Shown piece after piece: positions 9,122 through 17,628 of a DNA stretch of 64,000 nucleotides (its first letter is position 1; the number at the start of each line of letters is the position of its first letter). Location of the stretch: contig NZ_JAUNOQ010000002.1 of NCBI RefSeq assembly GCF_030531065.1, forward strand, positions 172,768-236,767, written 5' to 3'. Made by a program: the position numbers and the translations under genes. This DNA is from Phascolarctobacterium sp. (GTDB lineage: Bacteria; Bacillota; Negativicutes; Acidaminococcales; Acidaminococcaceae). The notes beneath the pieces are model-generated. The model did no database searches. It was not told the DNA's origin and saw only the letters and a list, made by a program, of their open reading frames with translations.

Positions 9122-10519
9122 CTATTTAACTCTGATATATTTCTGATTCTTGCTTTTAGGCTTATCCGGTATTGTCATAGCAAGCTTACCATCAGCGAGC
9201 AATGCTCTTAAATATTTATTGACAAAATAGGCTCTGCTACCTACATTCATGAAAGCTGTCATCTCTGCCCGTGACCGTGGCTGCTCGCAAAAAACAAGTA
9301 AAGCTAGTACTTTTTCATCTGCATCATGTACACCGTCATGTACACCATCAACTACACCGACATGTACACCGTCATAGTTTACATTCTTCAAAATAACTCT
9401 AAAGTCCGATGCAGTCGAAATAAATTCCGGTTTCATCGTTTCATCATAACCGGGTAAATTTTTAGTTTCATTTAATATTTTTCTTAAACCGCTACCGCGG
9501 CGTTCCATATACTTCATCCTATGGAATAAATCAGCTAAAATTGGATTCCTACGCATAGAACCAACGCTATCTAAATCATATTCTTGTATCAGCTTCCCAC
9601 TAAACATACCTCCCGGAGATTGAATTTCAACTCTATCGTCGTACATATCAATATGTATTTCGCTCCCCATTATTATATAATCACGATGAATCAACGCGTT
9701 AACCAAAGCTTCTGTAACAGCGCGCATAGAATAGTCCGGCTTATCAACTCTATACTCATCTTTCTTTTCAAAACGAACTTTAGAGTTATTCTTAATAAAA
9801 TCATATGCACTTTGCAATAAATAAATCAGATTACCTTCATATTCCTTATCATCAAGAGCATCATCAAAAATAGAACCTTTGTCCAAGCCATTCCATCTGG
9901 TACAAAAAATACGTGAATTATAAACTATATGCTGATCCGCCAATAGTTTTCCTGCATTAGTCAGATATCCATTATCAGCAAGCCCAAACGAATAGTAATC
10001 TTTGCCTTCCAAAGTAATTCCTGTACGCTCCCTATACGTAGCTTCTAATTGATTAAAGCTATAATCAACTTTTTTAGCATCAGAGCGCAACGAATCATAT
10101 GATTGATTATTCCCTTTTAAAATTAATTCGTTAAGTAGATAATCTGGCGCTACTATAGTCTCATTCCCCACTCTAACATATGCTTCCATAACGCCGTCTG
10201 CTTTATAATAATATGGAGTTGAACGACCAGAAGTAACTGTTAGAACGAGTAAAAATTTACCATTTTCATTAATTGCTGACAAAACAAACTGCGGCAAAGG
10301 CGTAATTCTTTCTTTAATTAATCTACTGATAATTTCCGCATCTGATTGAGCATTATTCAAACCTGTAACAGTCCCATCATTAGCGACGCCAAATAATAAC
10401 ACTCCCCCTATACCATTAGCGTACGCGCTAACGCTTTTTAACCAACTTTTGGGTTTCTTCTTTTCCAAAGCGATTTTAAAATCATATTCCGTTGCTTCAG
10501 CAATAATTTTTTCAAGCAT
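9122..10519 (-). CDS. Schlafen/AlbA_2-domain ATP-binding protein
   Basis: 465-residue protein in the large family annotated as putative transcriptional regulators or ATP-dependent DNA helicase-related: N-terminal AlbA_2 (Schlafen-like) domain (about 10-120, with the conserved SAYANGIGGVLLFGVANDG core), a middle GHKL-type ATPase-like domain (about 250-350, with ALVNALIHRDY and a glycine motif GSGLRKIL) and a C-terminal winged-helix region (about 400-460). The AlbA and winged-helix parts probably bind nucleic acid. The linker at about 382-397 is built of four-residue GVHx repeats. Upstream AAAAAGGAGCTCAGT fits a ribosome binding site. Members occur often in defence islands and next to toxin-like genes; role here unproven. 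Confidence 0.78.
   Translation of the reverse strand: MLEKIIAEATEYDFKIALEKKKPKSWLKSVSAYANGIGGVLLFGVANDGTVTGLNNAQSDAEIISRLIKERITPLPQFVLSAINENGKFLLVLTVTSGRSTPYYYKADGVMEAYVRVGNETIVAPDYLLNELILKGNNQSYDSLRSDAKKVDYSFNQLEATYRERTGITLEGKDYYSFGLADNGYLTNAGKLLADQHIVYNSRIFCTRWNGLDKGSIFDDALDDKEYEGNLIYLLQSAYDFIKNNSKVRFEKKDEYRVDKPDYSMRAVTEALVNALIHRDYIIMGSEIHIDMYDDRVEIQSPGGMFSGKLIQEYDLDSVGSMRRNPILADLFHRMKYMERRGSGLRKILNETKNLPGYDETMKPEFISTASDFRVILKNVNYDGVHVGVVDGVHDGVHDADEKVLALLVFCEQPRSRAEMTAFMNVGSRAYFVNKYLRALLADGKLAMTIPDKPKSKNQKYIRVK
9323..9370 (-). repeat. Four in-frame 12-bp tandem repeats in an interdomain linker
   Basis: Four imperfect copies of a 12-bp unit (consensus on the plus strand RTCATGTACACC) lie head to tail inside the AlbA_2 ATPase gene. 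On the coding strand they encode GVHV, GVVD, GVHD, GVHD between the ATPase and winged-helix domains. Because the unit is a multiple of three, gain or loss of copies would change linker length without breaking the frame. Confidence 0.85.
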
Positions 10520-10592
10520 ACTGAGCTCCTTTTTAGGCTTTTAAAAGAAAAACCTAGATCAAAATTATTATGGTTTATCCCAAAAACTTCAA

Positions 10593-11357
10593 TTACATTG
10601 CAACTCTTCCGATAAAAGCTGCCATGTTCTTTTTAAAATCTGAAAGATCGTAAAATTGTTTATCAGCAGCACTCATTAGAAGTTTTTGATCTTTTTTACC
10701 CAAGTTACCAAAATTATCATAAACTACTGCACCGGTAAAAGGAATATCAGCATTTTGAAAAGACAACATAGAAATCACCGCCGTTTTAGCTCTGTCAGAG
10801 CCCTTAACGGTGAATAAGTAAATAGGTTTATTCATATTAGGAAAGCAATAGTCTACAGTTAACTCATCGCGTCCTGGTATTGGAGCAAAATCTTTTTTAG
10901 GGTCAAATCGATGTAAGTTAGTTATAACAAAATCATTTACCTGCTCAAAAAACAACGATGTTATCACATCCCGTTGGTAAAAAGACATTGCACTTATTTT
11001 ATTTATAGTTTGCGTCATCGAAAGAATTGTTTGAAATAAAAACTCCGGCTTAGTGCTAATAGATAAATTTTCATCATAGCTAGATACATTATTTTCTTTG
11101 AGAATACTTTTTAAAATATTTTTTTTCCGTTCTGTATCTATATCGTAATCATAAGACAAGCGCATCAGTGTTATTCCGCAGTCGCACACTGTAAGCAGCG
11201 GACTTTCTGGATTAACCTTAACAAATATGTCAATCATATCACCGTCAGAATGATAAAAAGGCGCAAATATTTGATATAAGCCTTCTTTTCTTTCAGTGAT
11301 TGTAAAGCTATTATTTAGATTTGTTTTTAGTATGTTTATCAATCCTGTTTTGTCCAT
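10593..11357 (-). CDS. DUF1828-type protein
   Basis: 254-residue soluble protein. The N-terminal ~100 residues follow the DUF1828 pattern: a strand with aromatic/acid residues (SDGDMIDIFVKV), then LLTVCDCGITLMRL, where the family usually has a 'tDdG' turn. The C-terminal part (about 150-250) is an alpha/beta segment with VDYCFPN, IYLFTVKG and AVVYDNFG strands, compatible with the DUF1829-like half that accompanies DUF1828. No biochemical function is established for these families that I can state with confidence. It is the second gene of a two-gene unit: the upstream gene ends 30 bp before it, and AGGAGG precedes the ATG. Moderately sure of the family, not of the role. Confidence 0.65.
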   Translation of the reverse strand: MDKTGLINILKTNLNNSFTITERKEGLYQIFAPFYHSDGDMIDIFVKVNPESPLLTVCDCGITLMRLSYDYDIDTERKKNILKSILKENNVSSYDENLSISTKPEFLFQTILSMTQTINKISAMSFYQRDVITSLFFEQVNDFVITNLHRFDPKKDFAPIPGRDELTVDYCFPNMNKPIYLFTVKGSDRAKTAVISMLSFQNADIPFTGAVVYDNFGNLGKKDQKLLMSAADKQFYDLSDFKKNMAAFIGRVAM

Positions 11358-11387
11358 TATATAACCTCCTAAGCGGATATAAACATA

Positions 11388-11873
11388 TTATATATCACTA
11401 AAGAGAGATTGGCTTCTTATTTGAGGAAAAAAGTTACAAGCATCTTGTATACCACAATTTAGGCAGAAAAAAGACAATGCTTCGTCAAATGTGTTATATT
11501 TCGCAGTTATCTCGATTCCTTCAATTGTAGGCTTATAAATTTCATTTTCAATGTTCTTTGCAGTTATTTTATGAATGTGCGGTTTAAAATGTTCTTTTAT
11601 TTTAATGTTACCGCCATGTGGACCGTTACATCTGTATAATATGATATTCTTGTTAAGCTCAGCATTTTTCCAAATAAGCCCTAGCGAAAAGTTATCTGGA
11701 AGTTGTGTGTTTTGCCTTATAAATACGCTAAAATGTTCCTGTCCGTCACTAGAACTCAACTCCATATCGTTGCGCAGGTTGACACCATGCTCTTCCATAT
11801 GCCTTTTGGGATTTTGGATTATTATTTTATTACACGTAATCATACGGTTAATTATATCATCTGTAATACACAT
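11388..11873 (-). CDS. Hypothetical partner of the DUF1828-type gene (DUF6978-like)
   Basis: 161-residue protein of mixed composition. The central part (SLGLIWKN, ILYRCNGPHGG) and a helical HFKPHIHKITA segment resemble the small proteins I associate with DUF6978, which tend to sit beside DUF1828 genes; this is recalled from gene order and not testable here. The start at 11873 is selected because AAAGGAGG lies 7 bp upstream of that ATG; the longer frame starts inside the ribosome binding region. C-terminal residues include four cysteines (FFCLNCGIQDACNFF) that might bind metal. Together with the next gene it looks like a two-component accessory module, possibly toxin-antitoxin-like or defensive, but that is inference. 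Confidence 0.55.
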   Translation of the reverse strand: MCITDDIINRMITCNKIIIQNPKRHMEEHGVNLRNDMELSSSDGQEHFSVFIRQNTQLPDNFSLGLIWKNAELNKNIILYRCNGPHGGNIKIKEHFKPHIHKITAKNIENEIYKPTIEGIEITAKYNTFDEALSFFCLNCGIQDACNFFPQIRSQSLFSDI

Positions 11874-11972
11874 GCCAAGCCCTCCTTTACTCATCATTGA
11901 TATTTAATTTCCCCTCACCGCTTCGCCGCTACAAATTCCAAAACATCGTACAAAAACTTTTAGAATTAACAA

Positions 11973-12797
11973 CTACCTTTGCACAGCTTGCTTATAATAA
12001 GACTGCTTGATTACCGTATTTCCCAAGCCCTTTTCTTTCAACAATTCTACTATCTTCATCTCCATTTCAGTATTCACCCATGGAGACAATATTACCTCAT
12101 CTATCAATTTATTCAAATTACAATCTACCATAGTATACTCTATGCCATTGTTTTTATCCAAATTTATTCTAAAGAAATCTTCTATTGAATTAATGCCATT
12201 CAACTCCTGAATGATTTTATTAGTTTCATCAAAATTCACAACAGCTAACCGTAGCTCTTTTTCCCAATCATAAGTAACTTTATCCTTTAAAAAAGCAAAA
12301 GAAAATGGATCATAATTTTTATTACGATATTTCTCATGTCTAACATACTTAATTTTACCTATAAAAACTTCTTGCTTAGTGCTAGAAAATGCATCTTTAA
12401 GATTTCCTATCGTTGTTTTGATAGCAACAGCTCCTTCGATATTATCACGCCCAGCATACTCCTTCCACATTCTATAATTTTCTTTATCAGAAAGACTCCA
12501 GCAATTAATACATGTAAAATGTTGACAAAATTTTACTATTTGATTAAGTTTAGCATAATCATGATATGCTTCTATTATTTCATTCCGAAATTGTACTCGC
12601 AAAAATCCACCAGCAAGAATATTTCTATTCGCATATGGTATCATGCCCTCTTTTGGATCGGTTTCAATAAATTTTGAGATTTCTCTAAAATAAATTTGTT
12701 TTCTACTTAGCAAATCCAAAAACTTTTCATAAGACCAATAACGTATTATCGAACTATCGTCCGGTGGAGTATTCCATAGATCAGAAAATGTATACAT
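11973..12797 (-). CDS. DUF2971 domain protein
   Basis: 274 residues with the DUF2971 pattern: N-terminal 'YWSYEKFLDLLSRKQIYF' (a form of the YKY..F..iL..k.lyfs signature), a central CINCWSLSDKENYRMWKEYA (the family's hallmark 'cFs...ds..mW..Ya' stretch), GAVAIKT, and IGKIKYV followed by a strand-rich C-terminus. DUF2971 proteins have no assigned activity but are frequent in mobile and defence regions of many bacteria. AGGTAATGAG precedes the ATG. It is AT-rich and has 75-100 bp gaps on both sides, so it may be transcribed separately. Family call fairly confident; function unknown. Confidence 0.72.
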   Translation of the reverse strand: MYTFSDLWNTPPDDSSIIRYWSYEKFLDLLSRKQIYFREISKFIETDPKEGMIPYANRNILAGGFLRVQFRNEIIEAYHDYAKLNQIVKFCQHFTCINCWSLSDKENYRMWKEYAGRDNIEGAVAIKTTIGNLKDAFSSTKQEVFIGKIKYVRHEKYRNKNYDPFSFAFLKDKVTYDWEKELRLAVVNFDETNKIIQELNGINSIEDFFRINLDKNNGIEYTMVDCNLNKLIDEVILSPWVNTEMEMKIVELLKEKGLGNTVIKQSYYKQAVQR

Positions 12798-12875
12798 AAA
12801 CTCATTACCTCATTCCTTAGATTTTCTCAAAAAATCATTATACTCCTCTATATTAAAAATACTAATATATTCCTT

Positions 12876-13448
12876 CTACATATTATCTTTCTCTTCTTCC
12901 CAACCAAATCTTTTGTCACAACATTCATCTAAAGTTTCTAGATACCGATCCGTTTGCTCTAAAAATTTGATTATATATCTACAATTAGCTTCGAGAACTT
13001 CAGCAATATCTTTCGACTTTACTATATTATTCCCTAGCGGATTCTTTATTTTAGCTTTACATATTGCTACATTTAAACAACCTTCCATTAGGCTAATAGC
13101 AAACCACTGCTTAATTTTTTTACAAAAATATTGATGTCTATCAACTAATAAATTCTTTTGAAAAATTCTTATATAATCTATATTTTGAATTGCAGCAATA
13201 TATTGTCTCACTATCGGAAGATGGTAACCTAAAAAGTCATCCGGTATAATTATATCCGGCTTATCTAAATATTCTTCAATATTTCTATGCATCAAATATA
13301 AATGCTTATATAATTCCAATGCTTGCTGAAACATTAATGCTTCACAATCCATTTTATTATAACTATATTTTCGGAACTCACACAATAAAATTGTAATGAA
13401 GCTTACAAATAACCCGCCACAAATTGTTAAAGCAAAGTTGTTCGACAT
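12876..13448 (-). CDS. Hypothetical single-span membrane-anchored protein
   Basis: 190 residues: an N-terminal transmembrane segment (about 5-23, FALTICGGLFVSFITILLC) and a long helical cytoplasmic-looking domain rich in Tyr, Lys and Leu, with scattered cysteines and an acidic/charged end. It is not a family I recognise. No convincing ribosome binding site precedes the ATG; a 37-codon ORF encoding a membrane peptide stops 6 bp upstream, so translation may be coupled to it. Single-span protein plus a long helical domain in a defence-like island is reminiscent of membrane effectors, but there is no motif to support that. Confidence 0.5.
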   Translation of the reverse strand: MSNNFALTICGGLFVSFITILLCEFRKYSYNKMDCEALMFQQALELYKHLYLMHRNIEEYLDKPDIIIPDDFLGYHLPIVRQYIAAIQNIDYIRIFQKNLLVDRHQYFCKKIKQWFAISLMEGCLNVAICKAKIKNPLGNNIVKSKDIAEVLEANCRYIIKFLEQTDRYLETLDECCDKRFGWEEEKDNM

Positions 13449-13454
13449 CCACCA

Positions 13455-13568
13455 TCAATTAGGTGTAAAAAAATAGTTTTCGATATTTAATGTTATTAGA
13501 TAAGTAAGGAGCATAAGTCCAATACTTAAAATAGCTGTGAATTTTATAGTTCTTATATTTTCTCGCAT
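13455..13568 (-). CDS. Small membrane peptide ORF (37 aa)
   Basis: ATG to TGA, 37 codons, ending 6 bp before the next gene's ATG on the same strand. The peptide has a basic N-terminus (MRENIRTIK) and one predicted transmembrane helix (FTAILSIGLMLLTYLITL). Spacing and orientation fit translational coupling with the 190-residue membrane-anchored protein, and both are single-span. The upstream ribosome binding site is weak, so expression is uncertain. Confidence 0.4.
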   Translation of the reverse strand: MRENIRTIKFTAILSIGLMLLTYLITLNIENYFFTPN

Positions 13569-13970
13569 ATTATCAATTACCAAACGGCTTTCTGCTTAAA
13601 TGATTTATATACGACGCAAGTTCATGCTAACGCCCTTGATTAAACAATAGTTCCGTCGTTTGACACTCTCTTACTAAATCATATATTTCTTTAAGCAACC
13701 TCATCTGCTCGATAATTTTATTTTACATAACCGTCATTCTCCTTCGCATAGCACAAATGCTTAGATTACAAAAAAATATATACCTCTCGCAGCTTCATTA
13801 TACTATGCTCTATCAGCAAAACAATAGTTTGAATTTTGCAAATAAATTTTAATATTATATCTTCATCCTCGATATTATATTGTGAATTTTAAATATTTAT
13901 ATGCATATAAATTGCGTATTTCCTCTGTAAAATCTATTTTTATAATACCTAATGACTGCTTTTTATGTTT
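13569..13970. other. AT-rich gap with a possible stopped micro-ORF
   Basis: No full gene. On the minus strand at about 13.73 kb a strong AAGGAG precedes an ATG that is immediately followed by TAA. Past that stop the same frame stays open for about 32 codons (NKIIEQMRLLKEIYDLVRE...), down to about 13.63 kb. This could be a small helical protein knocked out at codon 2, or read from the internal ATG. The rest shows no coding signal. Confidence 0.35.
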
Positions 13971-15125
13971 TTATTTATTACTATCCCTACTATTTAGTAT
14001 GATATCAATAACATTTATTCTTAAGTTATTAGTTGCAATCTCGCCCAACTTACAACTACAAAACCAGCAAACTACAAAAACTATAACTGCAGTACACACA
14101 AAAAGTATACTATACAAATTAATGGCTTTATCTAAAGCATTTGGCAAAGATAGAAGCTTTTCATTCCACCCATTTAAAATTGGCAAAGCTCCAAATAAAA
14201 ATCCAATTATAGCTAAAGCTCCTGCTAAAGCTATAGTTCCATAAAAATTTACTAAGTTTTGTTTGTGATCACGCTCAGTTACGATAAGTGCTCTCTCTTT
14301 CTCTAGATACGATACTGCCTTAGTTTGGTATTCAAACATTATCTCATCAAAATTAATGCTCAAATCTCGATGAATAATTTTCTTGAAATTCTTAAATGAT
14401 GCATCTATTATATTAAATTTAACTGCAGTTTCAACTATTGGTTGTGTTTCAAGATCGCAATAATATTTTTTATTTTTCACTGCATCTTTTTCAATATCAG
14501 AAGCAGCATTTATGACTGATACGCTTAAGAACGAAAGAATTAGTACTCCTAGCCACCACATAAATATAAAAATAATAGTTCTAGGGTCATAGGCCAACAA
14601 ATCTCCCTTTATAACGCAATATCCTACTCTTAAGGTTTCACAAAAAGAAGAAAAAGCCTCGTAATTTTTATTAAAATCAGCACATTCTTGATACAATATG
14701 CCCAAACTAACTAGAGTATTAAAAACTACAATAATATATTCAATTACAGTATACGCCAGTGCTCCCAGCAACCTAATATGGTGATTTCTTTGCTTAAAAA
14801 AGATAATTATATTTACAAGATATACAGCAAGTATGAATGTTCCTATTATTATTTCCTTGTACTGATTATTATATACAATTTTAATCATAGCTGGAGTTAC
14901 AAACATAAACAATGCAGTATATCCAACAACTAATAATAACAATAACATAGCCTCAAATAATGTATAAATGCTTCCTACGCTAACGCCAATATTCAATCGT
15001 AAACATCGTTTATTCAGCATTTCACTAATTTTATATATACACACAAAGTTATCTTTTGCAAAAATAAACTTACAGAAAATATAGTAGAACAAACAATTTA
15101 TTATAAGCAATGTATAAATAGGCAT
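13971..15125 (-). CDS. Hypothetical polytopic membrane protein
   Basis: 384 residues with about seven hydrophobic spans: near 3-21, 55-80, 92-110, 118-142, 184-205, then, after a soluble stretch of about 90 residues (210-295) rich in charged and aromatic residues, two C-terminal spans near 298-320 and 338-362. AGGAGAAGG precedes the ATG. No transporter or enzyme motif was recognised. Its very low GC and position next to the rmlD remnant mark it as acquired. The small membrane proteins downstream face the same way, so the three could belong together, but a 400-bp gap separates them. Confidence 0.55.
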   Translation of the reverse strand: MPIYTLLIINCLFYYIFCKFIFAKDNFVCIYKISEMLNKRCLRLNIGVSVGSIYTLFEAMLLLLLVVGYTALFMFVTPAMIKIVYNNQYKEIIIGTFILAVYLVNIIIFFKQRNHHIRLLGALAYTVIEYIIVVFNTLVSLGILYQECADFNKNYEAFSSFCETLRVGYCVIKGDLLAYDPRTIIFIFMWWLGVLILSFLSVSVINAASDIEKDAVKNKKYYCDLETQPIVETAVKFNIIDASFKNFKKIIHRDLSINFDEIMFEYQTKAVSYLEKERALIVTERDHKQNLVNFYGTIALAGALAIIGFLFGALPILNGWNEKLLSLPNALDKAINLYSILFVCTAVIVFVVCWFCSCKLGEIATNNLRINVIDIILNSRDSNK

Positions 15126-15155
15126 ATTACTACCTTCTCCTGTTATATTATGCTT

Positions 15156-15638
15156 TTATTTACTAATGCATTTCATGATATATCTCTCTACCGCGTCCTG
15201 CCAATCCGGCAGCGGCTCAAAAACTTTTTCTACTAACAACCTTGCCAAATCAAAGGTATATGTCTGGGTACCAATTTGGTCGCTTACTACGCGCAAAGTA
15301 TCATACTTCTTCCCCAAGTTCAACATTGTTTTAATAAAGTTATTACCGTTAGCGCCAAACACCCAGGCGATGCGCACAATAAAATATTTTTCCAAAAGCT
15401 TTGCTACCGCCAGTTCGCTCCGCAATTTACTTTCGCCGTAAACATTCAGCGGCGCGTAATTTTTGCAATCCGGCTGCCACGGTTCGGCACCTTGCCCGTC
15501 AAAAACATAATCTGTGCTGATATACATCTTTTTACAATTTAACTTTTTACAAACTTCCGCAACATTGTGTGTTCCGTCCGCGTTAATAGCGAAAACTTGC
15601 GCGCGGTTAACCGCTTTATCCGCAGCAGCTACACCTGT
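15156..15638 (-). pseudogene. rmlD: dTDP-4-dehydrorhamnose reductase (RmlD) remnant, both ends missing
   Basis: The frame encodes the middle of an RmlD/SDR protein: AAADKAV (VDKAE-like), FAINADGT, then STDYVFDG with the catalytic-site Thr/Tyr region, YGESKLRSE (the YxxxK pair of the SDR active site), and SDQIGTQTYT before it ends. The N-terminal Rossmann GxxGxxG segment (about 60 residues) is missing beyond 15638, where a stop closes the frame, and the C-terminal substrate-binding end is lost too. Nothing else of the dTDP-rhamnose pathway is in the window. It marks the junction between the AT-rich island and the glycosyltransferase cluster and is probably a recombination scar. Confidence 0.8.
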
Positions 15639-15812
15639 TCACATCATGCGCACACAATTTAAACTTAAATTGCACTGCAGTGTATTATAATACACTGCCT
15701 AATTTTATTGCTCCAAACACTTCTCTAGATTTTCAAAAGTAATGACTAAAAACACTTCTACAAAATTATTTTCATTTAATATATTCAAATTACTCTCCTA
15801 ATAAAATTCTCA

Positions 15813-16507
15813 TTAAATATTTTCTTGTTCGCCATAATATCGGATAAATTTTTCTGGACTATACCATAAAGAGAAGCTCTCTTTAATTTTATCGTCATCC
15901 CAATTCCACCATTTTATTTTTAATAATTTCTCGATAACTTCATCAGAAAAACGATATTTAAGCAAGCGGTCTACCCCCCGATTACTGCATATGGAGGAAC
16001 GTCTTTTCTTACAATACTGCCAGCCGCAATCACAGCTCCATCACCAATTTTTACATTATTAAATATAATACTACCCGCCCCTATCCAAACATCATTCCCG
16101 ATTTCTATAGAATGTTCTATATTCGGACAAAATTCATCTAGTCTATCTTTAGAGCAAAAGCCATACTCTTTTAATGTAGCTATCGAACTAGTAGTAACCC
16201 AGTCCATATTGTGTCCATTAGGAACTGTTATAGAATGCGGAGCAATTGAACAAAAAGCGCCTATTTTCTTAACAAATAGCGTACCTAAATTTTGATAACC
16301 ATAAGTATATCTTCCAACTTCTACTCCATCATACTTCTCCCACCAATACCTTGCTAAATTATCTTGCCAGCCATAGTTATTATGAGATTTTTTATAAATA
16401 TACTTAGGGCAATTACTTGTTCCCCTAATAAATCTAACTATCGAACACAAATAAGCTTCGCTATCAGTAATTTTATATTTATTCACAAGGTTTATGTCCA
16501 TCTTCAT
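15813..16507 (-). pseudogene. CatB/maltose-type O-acetyltransferase, frameshifted at a G6 tract
   Basis: The first 178 codons encode a left-handed beta-helix acetyltransferase (hexapeptide repeats, IEIGNDVWIGAGSIIFNNVKIGDGAVIAAGSIV near 135-165), probably acetylating an O-antigen or core sugar. The frame stops at TAG directly after six Gs on the coding strand (15974-15979). One more G restores the frame, giving a further ~51 codons of family-typical C-terminus (LLKYRFSDEVIEKLLKIKWW... to a stop at 15813). So the gene is off by one base. AAGGAG precedes the ATG, which lies inside the 3' end of the GT9 gene. Phase variation, recent decay or an assembly error are all possible. Confidence 0.75.
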
Positions 16508-17505
16508 AGAATCTCCTTACTTCTGTTTCTACTTTGTCAACAGTTATGCTGTCCATACACCAAGGATGATCGCAGCGTTCACCACCAGTAATAAGAAATT
16601 CACATGGAGCACAATAAGCTTCCGAACGAATGGCGGCAAAAATATTTGGGGGAGGCGCCACGCCTAACTGGTTGTGGTCCATATATCCCTATAACCGGAA
16701 TGTCAAACGCATATGCAACGTGAACGAACAAACTACACACAGCTATTAATAAATCTGCTCTTTTTACCAAATAACCCATTTCAATAAGAGTAGTTTTTCC
16801 ACGCATATCTATAACATTACTAGGCAATTCTATATTTTCCAGCCTCTTTGACTTAACTCCCAAAACGACAAACTGTTTATCACCCAACTTACTAAATAGC
16901 TTCAACCAATTTTCAATAGGCCAGTCTTTCTGCCAAGTATCCGACTCTAAGCTAACTGCAACATAACCTTTTTCAAAATTCCCGCCTGAGTCAATAAAAA
17001 TCTTTTCTATGTTTTCTTTTTCTGCTTTAGTTGCTTCAGGATAATAAAATTTATTCCAATTATTTACAGTTGTAACGTCAAGACCTGTCGCTTGCTTAAA
17101 CAACATAGCATGAACATATGGCTCCCACTCTTTATCCATCCAAGGTTCATACTTTAAATTTTTTGTCAGATATATTCCTCTTTTATGCGGAAATCCTATT
17201 CTTTCTTTTATCATCGCTAAAGCATATATAAGAGATATACGATAAGAATTATCTACGCAATACGCCAAATCTTTCCGCCAAAAATGCTTTATAAAAAAGA
17301 TTTCATCCTTGAGTGTTTTCGTAAACCCATACGCTTCGTCTACAAATGGCATTCTGCTAGTAATAGGCAAAGTATGCTTTTCCGTCACTAGAATCAATTT
17401 CGTATCAGGCATAAGAGTTTTTAACCCCTGTAGCAGCGGAGTAAGCATTATCGCGTCCCCTATTCCCATTAGCCTACTAATTATAATTTCATTATACTGT
17501 TTCAT
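16479..17505 (-). pseudogene. GT9-family glycosyltransferase (heptosyltransferase-like), frameshifted
   Basis: The N-terminal 280 codons read as a GT9 enzyme: RLMGIGDAIMLTPLL (the loop with the GDxxxxxP signature), VSLESDTWQKDWP, and IAVCSLFVHVAYAFDIPVIGIYG, where the family has a sugar-nucleotide site. Right after GIYG the frame shifts: the usual continuation GPTD...NQLG... is found in another frame (DHNQLGVAPPPNIFAAIRS... to about 16479). The break at about 16676-16684 fits loss of 8 bp between two short GACC repeats. Start at 17505 is supported by AAGGGAG. Compared with intact heptosyltransferases at 36.9 and 37.9 kb this one is diverged and now likely inactive. Confidence 0.75.
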
Positions 17506-17628
17506 ACAAAACTCCCTTATCACATAATATTTTTATATAAATTACTTTATACCTCAATAAGTGATTTGGGAGTTTATTGATTTTTGCAGTATGAATATTT
17601 TTAATGCAAAACAATCTTCTCTTGATTC

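Noticed and set aside
13882..14244. 120-codon plus-strand ORF with hydrophobic N-terminus
   Set aside because: Overlaps the minus-strand seven-span protein; AT-rich sequence gives such ORFs by chance and there is no ribosome binding site.
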